In this document: one piece after another, positions 8,873-17,898 of the stretch
How positions within the stretch are numbered: the first letter of the stretch is position 1
Layout of the letters: the number at the start of each line of letters is the position of its first letter
Made by a program: the position numbers and the translations under genes
Assembly: GCF_037572775.1 (NCBI RefSeq)
Contig: NZ_JBBHKA010000001.1
Location: forward strand, 3,162,001 to 3,226,000
Origin: Ramlibacter sp. PS4R-6
GTDB taxonomy: Bacteria; Pseudomonadota; Gammaproteobacteria; Burkholderiales; Burkholderiaceae_C
DNA: 64,000 nucleotides
Reading direction: 5' to 3'
The notes under the pieces: generated by a model
The model's input: only the letters and a program-made list of their open reading frames with translations
Told to the model about the DNA's origin: nothing
The model's database searches: none

Positions 8873-9849
8873 GCACACGCCGGGACTTCATCCTGCAATC
8901 GGCCGCATTCACCGGTCTCGCCGCCGCGGGCATCCCCGCCGGCGCACAGACCATGGACCTGGCCAAGATCCTCTGCGGGTTCCCGCCCGGCGGGACCAGC
9001 GACGCGATGTCGCGCCGCATCGCCGACAAATTGCGCGGCAACTACGCGACCAACGTCGTCGTCGAGAACAAGCCGGGCGCGGGCGGGCAGATCGCCGTGA
9101 CCACGCTCAAGGAGAGCCCCGCCGACGGCACCGTGCTGCTGCTCACGCCGTCGTCGATGCTGTCGCTCTACCCGTTCGTCTACAAGTCGCTCCCGTACAA
9201 GCCGCAGGAGGACGTGCAGCCCGTCTCGCTGGCGTGCTACTTCGACCACGCGCTGGGCGTCGGCCCGGGCGTGCCGGAGTCGGTGAAGACCGTCAAGGAC
9301 TTCATCGCGTGGGCCAAGGCCAACCCGGAGAAGGCCAATTACGGCTCGCCCGGCGCGGGCTCGATGCCGCACCTGGTCGGCGCCATGCTGTCGCGCGAAG
9401 TGGGCGTGGAGCTGAAGCACGTGCCCTACCGCGGCTCCGCGCCCGGCATCCAGGACCTGCTGGGGGGCCAGATCTCGGCGATGTCGTCACCGGTGGGCGA
9501 CTACCTGCCGCACGTCAAGGGCGGCAAGCTGCGCGTGCTCGCCGTGTCGGGCCCGCAGCGCAGCAGCTTCCTGCCCGACGTGCCGACGTACGGCCAGCAG
9601 GGCTACGGCATCTCGGTGCGCGAGTGGTACGGCGTGTTCCTGCCGGGCAAGGCCGCGCCGGCCGTCGTGCAGCGCGCGGCCGCCGCCTTGCAGCCCGCGC
9701 TGGCGCAGCAGGACGTCGTGTCCAGCGGCGCCGCGCTGGGCATGGAGGTGCAGTCGTCCACGCCGCAGAAGCTGGGCGACCTGCTGCGCGCGGACGTCAA
9801 CGACTGGGGCAAGTACACCAAGCAGATCGGCTTCACGCCGGAATCGTGA
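8869..9849 (+). CDS. Bug/TctC-family tripartite tricarboxylate receptor, copy 1
   Basis: A 326-residue periplasmic binding protein with a twin-arginine-like export signal (STRRDFILQSAAFTGLAAAG). The mature part has the Bug landmarks FPPGGTSDAMSRRIADKL, VVENKPGAGGQIA, YGSPGAGSMPHL and VPYRGSAPGIQDLLGG. Bug proteins capture carboxylates for TctAB permeases, but many are orphans or act in sensing. No tctA or tctB lies nearby. The ATG overlaps the ligase stop (ATGA) and has GAGGAG upstream. Coupling to the ligase suggests that it binds the acid activated by that enzyme. Confidence 0.92.
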   Translation: MSTRRDFILQSAAFTGLAAAGIPAGAQTMDLAKILCGFPPGGTSDAMSRRIADKLRGNYATNVVVENKPGAGGQIAVTTLKESPADGTVLLLTPSSMLSLYPFVYKSLPYKPQEDVQPVSLACYFDHALGVGPGVPESVKTVKDFIAWAKANPEKANYGSPGAGSMPHLVGAMLSREVGVELKHVPYRGSAPGIQDLLGGQISAMSSPVGDYLPHVKGGKLRVLAVSGPQRSSFLPDVPTYGQQGYGISVREWYGVFLPGKAAPAVVQRAAAALQPALAQQDVVSSGAALGMEVQSSTPQKLGDLLRADVNDWGKYTKQIGFTPES

Positions 9850-9869
9850 TCACAGGAGCTGAAGACAAC

Positions 9870-10859
9870 ATGGCCACTCGCAGAAGTTTCATCCACACCG
9901 CGGCCGCGGCCGCGGCGGGCAGCGCGTTCCCCTGGCTGGCGTTCGCGCAGCCGTTCGAGGTCGTGAAGATCATCAACGGCTTCCCCGCGGGCGGCACCGC
10001 CGACGCGACGAGCCGCCGCATCGCCGAGCGCATGGGCGGCACGGCGTACACGAAGAACGCGGCCGTCGTCGAGAACAAGCCCGGCGCCGGCGGCCGCATC
10101 GCGTGCGAGGTGGTGAAGAACGCGGCGCCCGACGGCACCACGCTGCTGCTCACGCCGTATTCGATGATGTCGATCTACCCGCACATCTACAAGACGCTCA
10201 CGTATGACCCGGTGAAGGACTTCGTGCCGGTGTCGATCGCGGCGCTCATGACGCACGCCCTCTCGGTGGGCCCGATGGTGCCCGCCAGCGTGAAGACGGT
10301 GAAGGACTACCTGGCGTGGGCCAAGGCGAACCCGAAGGACGCGAGCTACGGCTCGCCCGCCGCGGGATCGACGCCGCACTTCCTCGCCGCGCTCCTCGGC
10401 CTGAACACGGGCACCGACCTGAAGCACGTGCCTTACCGCGGCTCCGCACCGGCAGTGGCCGACATGATCGGCGGCACGCTCGCGTCGTGCTCCACGCCCA
10501 CCGGCGACGCGCTGGCCAACCACCGTGCGGGCAAGGTGCGCATCCTGGCGACGTCGAGCGCGCAGCGCACGCCGTTCACGCCCGAAGTGCCCACCTATGC
10601 CGAGCAGGGCTTCCCGGAGCTGACCACCGAGGAGTGGTTCGGCTTCTACGCGCCGGCGAAGACGCCCGCCAACGTGGTCGCCGCGGCCAATGCCGCGATC
10701 GCGCAGGCGCTCAAGGAAAAGACCGTCGTGGATTCGCTGGCGCTGATGGGCCTGGTGGCCCACGGCTCCACGCCCGCCGACATGGAAAAGAGCCAAAGGG
10801 ATGAACTCAACCGCTGGGGCCCGATCGTCAAGAAGATCGGATTCACCGCCGAGTCGTAA
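9870..10859 (+). CDS. Bug/TctC-family tripartite tricarboxylate receptor, copy 2
   Basis: A second Bug receptor of 329 residues directly after copy 1. Its export signal contains TRRSFIHTAAAAAAGSAFPW. The mature part repeats the family landmarks NGFPAGGTADATSRRIAERM, VVENKPGAGGRIA, YGSPAAGSTPHF and VPYRGSAPAVADMIGG. It is clearly a paralogue of copy 1 and probably arose by tandem duplication followed by divergence, giving either a second ligand or a different affinity. An AGGAG element is upstream of the ATG. Its last 59 bases overlap the MarR regulator frame that follows. Confidence 0.92.
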   Translation: MATRRSFIHTAAAAAAGSAFPWLAFAQPFEVVKIINGFPAGGTADATSRRIAERMGGTAYTKNAAVVENKPGAGGRIACEVVKNAAPDGTTLLLTPYSMMSIYPHIYKTLTYDPVKDFVPVSIAALMTHALSVGPMVPASVKTVKDYLAWAKANPKDASYGSPAAGSTPHFLAALLGLNTGTDLKHVPYRGSAPAVADMIGGTLASCSTPTGDALANHRAGKVRILATSSAQRTPFTPEVPTYAEQGFPELTTEEWFGFYAPAKTPANVVAAANAAIAQALKEKTVVDSLALMGLVAHGSTPADMEKSQRDELNRWGPIVKKIGFTAES

Positions 10860-11304
10860 GCCGAACCTGAAAGCCGTCGAGGCCGTCGACACGAGCTACC
10901 TCGAGGGCCTCATCGGCTACAACGCGCGGCGCGCGGCGCTCGCCGTGATCGAGGTGTTCCTCGAGCGCATGTCGGTGTACGACCTGCGCCCGGTGGACTT
11001 CTCGGTGCTGTCGCTCGTCACGCACAACCCCGGCATCACGTCGCGGCAGCTGTGCACCACGCTGGGCATCCTGCCGCCGAACCTGGTGGGCATGGTGAAC
11101 GCGCTGGAAAAGCGCGACCTCGTGGAGCGCCACCCGCACCCGAGCGACGGCCGCGCGATGGGCCTGCACCTGACCGCGGCCGGCCAGAAGCTGATGCGCA
11201 GCGCCGAGAAGACCGCCGCGCAACTCGAAGCCGATGCTGCCGGGAAGCTGACGCCGGCGGAAGTGAAAACCCTGATCCGCCTGCTGAAGAAGGTCTACCT
11301 GTGA
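10801..11304 (+). CDS. MarR-family transcriptional regulator
   Basis: A 167-residue winged-helix protein. The DNA-binding region is ITSRQLCTTLGILPPNLVGM (recognition helix), followed by the wing with the MarR-typical HPHPSDGRAMGLHLTAAG. MarR proteins are usually dimeric repressors released by phenolic or CoA-thioester ligands, and regulators of hydroxycinnamate genes often belong to this family. This makes it a good candidate regulator of 6312-10859 through the dyad at 6269-6291. The ATG lies 59 bases inside the second Bug gene. No better start exists before the conserved part, so translational coupling is likely. The first 20 residues are Ser/Arg-rich and may be poorly conserved. Confidence 0.85.
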   Translation: MNSTAGARSSRRSDSPPSRKPNLKAVEAVDTSYLEGLIGYNARRAALAVIEVFLERMSVYDLRPVDFSVLSLVTHNPGITSRQLCTTLGILPPNLVGMVNALEKRDLVERHPHPSDGRAMGLHLTAAGQKLMRSAEKTAAQLEADAAGKLTPAEVKTLIRLLKKVYL

Positions 11305-11340
11305 ACTGCTTGCCACAAATGGCGCATCGCCGGGCGTTCC

Positions 11341-11349
11341 TGCTATTGT
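11341..11349 (+). promoter_or_regulatory. Possible extended -10 promoter for the HxlR/FAH pair
   Basis: TGCTATTGT matches an extended -10 (TG, one base, TATTGT) in the 116-base gap between the MarR and HxlR genes. I see no convincing -35 at the usual spacing. The downstream gene has a strong GGAGGAG ribosome-binding site at about 11403-11409. Confidence 0.3.
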
Positions 11350-11420
11350 TTGTGTAGCGGCTGGCGCGTAGACTCGCCCTCCCGCTGCACGAAAAGAAGC
11401 GACGGAGGAGAACGCCCCGC

Positions 11421-11741
11421 ATGAGCCCGAAGGAGAACGCGGCCATCACCCAGCTGCTCGGCCTGCTCGAGGCCCGCTATGCCATCCGGGTGCTCTGGGC
11501 GCTGCGCGACGGCCATGCGCAGACTTTCCGGCTGCTCCAGGACAGCGTCGGCGGCATCACGCCGAACACGCTGAACACCCGCATCAAGGAATTGCGCGAG
11601 GCCGGGCTCATGTCCCACGGCAACGACGGCTACGTCGTCACGCCGCAGGGGGCCGAGCTGCTCAAGCGCCTTGCCGAGCTGCCCGGCTTCGCCACCAAGT
11701 GGTCCGCCGCGCAAGCCAAGAAGAAAGCCGCCAACCCATGA
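11421..11741 (+). CDS. HxlR-family helix-turn-helix regulator
   Basis: A 106-residue single-domain winged-helix protein with the HxlR layout: an N-terminal helix ending in YAIRVLWALRDG, then TFRLLQDSVGGITPNTLNTR as the recognition helix, IKELREAGLM and a wing with YVVTPQGAELLK. HxlR proteins act as dimeric regulators that respond to small molecules or redox state. It starts after a strong GGAGGAG site and ends in an ATGA overlap with the fumarylacetoacetase-family gene, so it probably regulates that enzyme and possibly itself. It lacks the usual N-terminal Cys of redox-sensing members. Confidence 0.85.
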   Translation: MSPKENAAITQLLGLLEARYAIRVLWALRDGHAQTFRLLQDSVGGITPNTLNTRIKELREAGLMSHGNDGYVVTPQGAELLKRLAELPGFATKWSAAQAKKKAANP

Positions 11742-12904
11742 TCGACCACCTGTCCATCGCCGGCGCGCTGCCGGCCGATGCCGATGCCGCGCTGCTCGTC
11801 GGCCGCGTGCACTGCGAGGGCGTCGGGCCCATCCTCGTGCGGGTGACGCGCGAGGACGTGCACGATATCTCGCACCTGGCCGCCACCTGCAGCGAACTGC
11901 TGGAACTGCCCGACTTGCCCCTGCTGCTGCGCGGACACCGCGGGCCGCGCCTGGGCGCCACGTCGGAGATCCTCGCCAACAGCGCGCACGACGGCCAGAA
12001 CCCTTCGCTGCCGTGGTTCCTCGCGCCTTGCGACCTGCAAGCCATCAAGGCAGCGGGCGTGACCTTCGTCGCGTCGATGCTGGAGCGCGTGATCGAGGAG
12101 CAGGCGCGCGGCGACGCGTCGAGGGCCGAAGCCGTGCGCAAGGCCGTCGTCGGCGTGATCGGCGAGAACCTCGCCGCCGTGAAGCCGGGTTCGCCCGATG
12201 CGGCGCGGCTGAAGGAGGTGCTGATCGCGCAAGGCGTGTGGTCGCAGTACCTGGAGGTCGGCATCGGCCCCGACGCCGAGATCTTCACCAAGTCGCAGCC
12301 CATGAGCGCCATGGGCACGGGCAGCGAGATCGGCATCCACCCCAAGAGCGAGTGGAACAACCCCGAGCCCGAGATCGTGCTGGCGGTCAACAGCCACGGC
12401 GAGACCGTCGGCGCGACGCTCGGCAACGACGTCAACCTGCGCGACTTCGAGGGCCGCAGCGCCCTGCTGCTGGGCAAGGCCAAGGACAACAACGCGAGCT
12501 GCGCGATCGGCCCCTTCATCCGCATCTTCGACGAGAAGTTCACCATCGACGACGTGCGCCGCTGCGACCTCGCGATGACCGTGAAGGGCCGTGACGGCTT
12601 CGTGATGCAGGGCGCGAGCTCGCTGTCGAAGATCAGCCGCGACCCGCTGGACCTCGTCGCGCAGGCGATCGGCCCCAACCACCAGTACCCCGACGGCTTC
12701 GTGCTGTTCCTGGGCACGATGTTCGCGCCGGTGCAGGACCGCCACGGCCCGGGCCAGGGCTTCACGCACGACGTCGGCGACGTCGTGAGCATCTCCACGC
12801 CCCAGCTGGGCACGCTGGTGAACCGCGTGAACACCAGCGACCGCATCCCGCAGTGGACCTACGGCGTGCGGCAGCTGATGAAGGACCTGGCGCGGCGCAG
12901 CTGA
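11738..12904 (+). CDS. Fumarylacetoacetate hydrolase-family protein
   Basis: A 388-residue protein with the FAH fold in its C-terminal two thirds. Metal-binding and core segments seen are VGIGPDAEIFTKSQPMSAMG, SEWNNPEPEIVLAVNSHG and LGNDVNLRDFEGRSALLLGK. Members hydrolyse C-C bonds of diketo acids or dehydrate or decarboxylate keto-deoxy sugar acids with Mg2+. The extra N-terminal region of about 100 residues and overall size resemble the sugar-acid-related branch more than fumarylacetoacetase itself, but this is uncertain. ATG 11738 forms ATGA with the HxlR stop. The 11699 in-frame ATG lies deep in the regulator gene and was not used. Confidence 0.82.
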   Translation: MIDHLSIAGALPADADAALLVGRVHCEGVGPILVRVTREDVHDISHLAATCSELLELPDLPLLLRGHRGPRLGATSEILANSAHDGQNPSLPWFLAPCDLQAIKAAGVTFVASMLERVIEEQARGDASRAEAVRKAVVGVIGENLAAVKPGSPDAARLKEVLIAQGVWSQYLEVGIGPDAEIFTKSQPMSAMGTGSEIGIHPKSEWNNPEPEIVLAVNSHGETVGATLGNDVNLRDFEGRSALLLGKAKDNNASCAIGPFIRIFDEKFTIDDVRRCDLAMTVKGRDGFVMQGASSLSKISRDPLDLVAQAIGPNHQYPDGFVLFLGTMFAPVQDRHGPGQGFTHDVGDVVSISTPQLGTLVNRVNTSDRIPQWTYGVRQLMKDLARRS

Positions 12905-12911
12905 CTGTCAC

Positions 12912-12927
12912 CCCGGCGCAGGCCGGG
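12912..12927. repeat. REP-like palindrome, copy A
   Basis: CCCGGC-gcag-GCCGGG forms a 6-bp stem with 4-base loop, flanked by GTCA and TGAC that extend the symmetry imperfectly. The same core, in inverted orientation, recurs at 57890-57905 with 18 identical bases. It lies between the convergent FAH and RidA genes, where it could serve as a two-way terminator. Confidence 0.55.
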
Positions 12928-12939
12928 ATGACCGCAGTG

Positions 12940-13323
12940 TCAGCTGCGCTTCTTCGCCGTCACCTCGATCTCGATCTTCATCTTGGGATCGATCAGGCGC
13001 GCCTCGATCATCATCGCGGCCGGGCGCACGTCGCCGAGGTACTTGCGCGTGACCGGCCAGCAGGCCTCGAAGTCCTCGCCGCGCGGCAACACGTAGGTGA
13101 CGCGCACGGCGTCGGCCAGCGACGCGCCGGCCTGCTCCAGCGCCCACGCGATGTTCTTGAAGCATTGCTCGGCCTGCTCGGCGACGCTGTCCGAGATCGT
13201 CATGGTGCTGTAGTCGTAGCCGGTAGTGCCCGAGACGAACACCCAGTCGCCGTCGGCGACGGCGCGGGAATAGCCGATCGTGGCTTCGAAGGGGGAGCCG
13301 GAACTGATCAGTCGGCGGGTCAT
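12940..13323 (-). CDS. RidA-family protein (YjgF/YER057c/UK114)
   Basis: A 127-residue trimer-forming protein. Recognisable are VFVSGTTGYDYSTMTI and the C-terminal MMIEARLIDPKMKIEIEV, whose Arg corresponds to the arginine that holds the imine substrate in deaminating members. RidA proteins hydrolyse reactive enamine/imine intermediates such as those from PLP enzymes. This copy belongs to a subgroup with an inserted SDSVAEQAEQCF segment, so its substrate may differ from that of canonical RidA. It is transcribed towards the FAH gene and away from grpE. An AGGAG precedes the ATG. Confidence 0.85.
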   Translation of the reverse strand: MTRRLISSGSPFEATIGYSRAVADGDWVFVSGTTGYDYSTMTISDSVAEQAEQCFKNIAWALEQAGASLADAVRVTYVLPRGEDFEACWPVTRKYLGDVRPAAMMIEARLIDPKMKIEIEVTAKKRS

Positions 13324-13412
13324 GGATTCAACTCCTCATCAGGGACCCGCACTCTACAATCCCGCCCTCCGCGCCGCCCGGAAAATTTCCCAAGGATGGG
13401 CTTTCCCGCACC

Positions 13413-13438
13413 CTTGAAAAGGGTTTGCGGGGCCCCAA
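13413..13438 (+). promoter_or_regulatory. Sigma-32-type heat-shock promoter of grpE
   Basis: CTTGAAA at 13413-13419 and CCCCAA at 13433-13438 with a 13-base spacer match the RpoH consensus (CTTGAAA, 13-15 bases, CCCCAT). It ends about 42 bases before the grpE ATG. This is direct sequence evidence for heat-shock control. Confidence 0.8.
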
Positions 13439-13479
13439 GCTGCGCGGGAGCCCTCATTTCCAGCTAATAAATCGAAGCA

Positions 13480-14070
13480 ATGAACGAACCCGACCGGATC
13501 GAGCCGACCCTGGATGCCGAAGCGCCGGCTGGGGCCGCCACGGCCCCCGCCCCGGCCGCCGAAAGTGCAGCCGGCGGCCCGCAGGCCGCCAACGAAGCCG
13601 ACGCCCTGTCCAACGCCCAGGCGCAGGTGGCCGAACTCCAGGCCCAGAACAAGGACCTCGCCGAGAAGTACCTGCGCGCGCAGGCCGACATGCAGAACAC
13701 CCGCCGCCGCGCCGACGAGGAGATGTCCAAGGCGCGCAAGTTCGCGGTGGAAAGCTTCGCCGAGGCGATGCTGCCCGTGGTGGACAGCCTCGAGGCCGGC
13801 CTGGCCCACGAAGGCGGCACGCCGGAGCAGATCCGCGAAGGCGCCGAGATCACCCTGCGCCAGCTGAAGGGCGCCCTGGAGCGCAACAAGGTCGTGGTGA
13901 TCGACCCGCAGCCGGGCACCAAGTTCGACCCGCACCAGCACCAGGCGATCTCGGTGGTCCCAGGAACTTCACAGGAACCCAACACCGTCGTCGGCGTGCT
14001 GCAGAAGGGCTACCTGATCGCCGACCGCGTGCTGCGCCCCGCCCTCGTGACGGTGGCGGCGCCGAAATAG
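13480..14070 (+). CDS. grpE: Nucleotide exchange factor GrpE
   Basis: A 196-residue cytoplasmic cochaperone that releases ADP from DnaK. The N-terminal 45 residues are Ala/Pro-rich and probably disordered. A long coiled coil follows ([20 protein letters not shown], then [19 protein letters not shown]), and the C-terminal beta domain contains [12 protein letters not shown] and [20 protein letters not shown], the conserved GrpE signature. The gene is directly upstream of dnaK and is preceded by a clear sigma-32 promoter, so it belongs to the heat-shock regulon. No hrcA gene is adjacent. Confidence 0.97.
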   Translation: MNEPDRIEPTLDAEAPAGAATAPAPAAESAAGGPQAANEADALSNAQAQVAELQAQNKDLAEKYLRAQADMQNTRRRADEEMSKARKFAVESFAEAMLPVVDSLEAGLAHEGGTPEQIREGAEITLRQLKGALERNKVVVIDPQPGTKFDPHQHQAISVVPGTSQEPNTVVGVLQKGYLIADRVLRPALVTVAAPK

Positions 14071-14099
14071 CTAGCCCGAACCGATAGTGCGAACGGGCG

Positions 14100-14126
14100 C
14101 TTGAAATCGACACAGCTTATCCACAA
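14100..14126 (+). promoter_or_regulatory. Second sigma-32-type promoter, before dnaK
   Basis: CTTGAAA at 14100-14106 followed after 14 bases by CCACAA at 14121-14126 resembles the RpoH consensus; the -35 is perfect and the -10 weaker. It would let dnaK be expressed independently of grpE. The dnaK ribosome-binding site AGGAG lies at about 14171. Confidence 0.6.
14117..14125 (+). promoter_or_regulatory. DnaA-box sequence in the dnaK promoter
   Basis: TTATCCACA, the highest-affinity DnaA box sequence known from E. coli, occurs at 14117-14125 and overlaps the -10 of the candidate heat-shock promoter. A second exact copy in the opposite orientation is at 49779-49787. Neither sits in a box cluster, so an origin is unlikely. 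Function is inference. Confidence 0.35.
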
Positions 14127-14183
14127 GTAACGAACAATCGGATGTGATGGCCCTGAAGGGCCGGCAAAGACAGGAGAAAAGAC

Positions 14184-16124
<1,941 letters not shown>

Positions 16125-16150
16125 GAGAGCGTCTCACCTCCTGAGCGACC

Positions 16151-16169
16151 CGCCGCGTCCATCGCGGCG
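16151..16169 (+). terminator. Stem-loop between dnaK and dnaJ
   Basis: CGCCGCG and CGCGGCG pair across a 5-base loop (tccat) in the 71-base gap. There is no T-run, only TTGTCGCTTGT after the stem. It may be a weak attenuator or an RNA processing/stability element that lowers dnaJ expression relative to dnaK. Confidence 0.4.
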
Positions 16170-16195
16170 TTGTCGCTTGTGAACCACCCCGAACG

Positions 16196-17338
16196 ATGGC
16201 CACCAAAAGAGACTACTACGAGGTTCTCGGCGTCCCGAAGAACGCTTCGGACGACGAGATCAAGAAGGCTTATCGCAAGCTCGCGATGAAGTTCCACCCC
16301 GACCGCAACGAGGGTGACAAGAACGCCGAAGGCAAGTTCAAGGAGGCGAAGGAAGCCTACGAAATGCTGTCCAACGCCGAGAAGCGTTCGGCGTACGACC
16401 AGTTCGGCCACGCGGGCGTGGACCCCAACATGCGCGGCGGCTTCGGCGGGCCCGGCCAGGAAGGCTTCGGCGGCTTCGCGGAAGCGTTCGGCGACATCTT
16501 CGGCGACATCTTCGGCCAGGGCCGGCCCGGCCAGCGCGGCGGCCGGCAGGTGTACCGCGGCGCGGACCTTTCCTATGCGATGGAGATCACGCTGGAGGAA
16601 GCGGCCGCCGGCAAGGAGGCGCAGATCCGCATTCCTTCGTGGGAATCGTGCGAAACCTGCCACGGTTCCGGCGCCAAGCCCGGCACGCAGGCCAAGCAAT
16701 GCACCACCTGCCAAGGCGCGGGCGTGGTGCAGATGCGCCAGGGCTTCTTCAGCGTGCAGCAGACGTGCCCGCATTGCCGCGGCACGGGCAAGATCATCCC
16801 GGAGCCCTGCCCCACCTGCCATGGCCAGGGCCGCGTGAAGAAGCAGAAGACGCTGGAGGTGAAGATCCCCGCCGGCATCGACGACGGCATGCGCATCCGC
16901 AGCGCCGGCAACGGCGAGCCGGGCACCAACGGCGGGCCGCCGGGCGACCTGTACATCGAGATCCGCCTGAAGAAGCACGACATCTTCCAGCGGGACGGCG
17001 ACGACCTGCACTGCGTGGTGCCAATTTCGGTCGCGCGCGCGGCTCTAGGCGGCGAGATCGACGTGCCGACGCTCGCCGGGAAGGCCGCGATCGACATCCC
17101 TGAAGGCACCCAGGCCGGCAAGCAGTTCCGGCTGCGCGGCAAGGGCATCAAGGGGGTGCGTTCCAGCTACCCCGGCGACCTGTATTGCCACGTCGCGGTG
17201 GAAACGCCCGTGCGCCTGACCGAGCACCAGCGCAAGCTGCTCAAGGAGCTGGACGAATCCCTGAAGAAGGGCGGCGCCAAGCATTCGCCGACCGAGGAAT
17301 CCTGGGCGGATCGCCTGAAGAACTTCTTCAGCGCCTGA
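16196..17338 (+). CDS. dnaJ: Molecular chaperone DnaJ (Hsp40)
   Basis: A 380-residue class A J-protein. The J domain contains the HPD tripeptide at residues 34-36. A Gly/Phe-rich linker follows ([20 protein letters not shown]). Four zinc-binding repeats are intact: [24 protein letters not shown] and CPTCHGQG. C-terminal substrate-binding domains complete the protein. It stimulates DnaK ATP hydrolysis and delivers unfolded clients. It is the third gene of grpE-dnaK-dnaJ and lies 71 bases after dnaK, separated by a stem-loop. Confidence 0.98.
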   Translation: MATKRDYYEVLGVPKNASDDEIKKAYRKLAMKFHPDRNEGDKNAEGKFKEAKEAYEMLSNAEKRSAYDQFGHAGVDPNMRGGFGGPGQEGFGGFAEAFGDIFGDIFGQGRPGQRGGRQVYRGADLSYAMEITLEEAAAGKEAQIRIPSWESCETCHGSGAKPGTQAKQCTTCQGAGVVQMRQGFFSVQQTCPHCRGTGKIIPEPCPTCHGQGRVKKQKTLEVKIPAGIDDGMRIRSAGNGEPGTNGGPPGDLYIEIRLKKHDIFQRDGDDLHCVVPISVARAALGGEIDVPTLAGKAAIDIPEGTQAGKQFRLRGKGIKGVRSSYPGDLYCHVAVETPVRLTEHQRKLLKELDESLKKGGAKHSPTEESWADRLKNFFSA

Positions 17339-17348
17339 CGCTTCACAG

Positions 17349-17364
17349 CGCCTGAAAGCAGGCG
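17349..17364 (+). terminator. Stem-loop after dnaJ
   Basis: CGCCTG-aaag-CAGGCG forms a 6-bp stem with a 4-base loop, 10 bases after the dnaJ stop. No T-run follows, so termination would be weak or Rho-aided. Confidence 0.4.
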
Positions 17365-17400
17365 TAGGATGGGTTGGCCTAGCTCACCAGCGAGGCCGAC

Positions 17401-17898
17401 ATGGCCGAACGACGACCGCCCGCGTTCCGCAACCTGCTCGCCTACCAGGTCTCGAGCACGGCGGACGCCTTGCGCCGCAGCGCCGCGATGCGCATGCGCC
17501 GCGAACACGACGTGAGCCTCGCGCAGGTTCGCACCCTCGCCCTCATCGACCACCTGCAGCCCGTGCGCCTGCGCGACGTCGCCGCCGATGCCGGCGCCGA
17601 CAAGGCGCAGATCAGCCGCGTCGTCTCCAGCCTCGTGAGCCGCGGCTACGTCACGCGGCGCGCGCTCGTCGGCGATGCGCGTTCCGCGCACCTGGAGCTC
17701 ACGCAAGCCGGCCGCGACAAGGTGGCCGGGCTCTTCCGCACGCTGCAGGACCGCGACCGCCTGCTGAAGGCGGGTTTCCAGCCGGCGGAGATCGAGCAAC
17801 TGCTGTCGCTGCTGGCGCGCGTGCGCAAGGTGGCGGACCAGCTGTCGCTCGACGAGGAGCGCCTGGCCAACGGAAACAGCAGCGCCAAGGCGGCCTAG
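17401..17898 (+). CDS. MarR-family transcriptional regulator
   Basis: A 165-residue winged-helix regulator: the N-terminal helix region NLLAYQVSSTADALRRSAAM, then VRLRDVAADAGADKAQISRVV as helix-turn-helix and the wing GYVTRRALVGDARSAHLELTQAG. It differs from the MarR protein at 10801 and has no obvious structural gene beside it: the upstream gene is dnaJ and the downstream gene is convergent, overlapping its last 4 bases. Its targets may therefore lie elsewhere. Confidence 0.85.
   Translation: MAERRPPAFRNLLAYQVSSTADALRRSAAMRMRREHDVSLAQVRTLALIDHLQPVRLRDVAADAGADKAQISRVVSSLVSRGYVTRRALVGDARSAHLELTQAGRDKVAGLFRTLQDRDRLLKAGFQPAEIEQLLSLLARVRKVADQLSLDEERLANGNSSAKAA

Noticed and set aside
8869-10859. 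Calling the tandem Bug receptors part of a TctABC transporter
   Set aside because: No tctA or tctB genes are adjacent; the only tctAB in the window is at 53077-55087 with its own receptor.
14117-14125. Replication origin at the DnaA box
   Set aside because: A single box without a cluster, AT-rich unwinding element, dnaA, dnaN or parAB genes.
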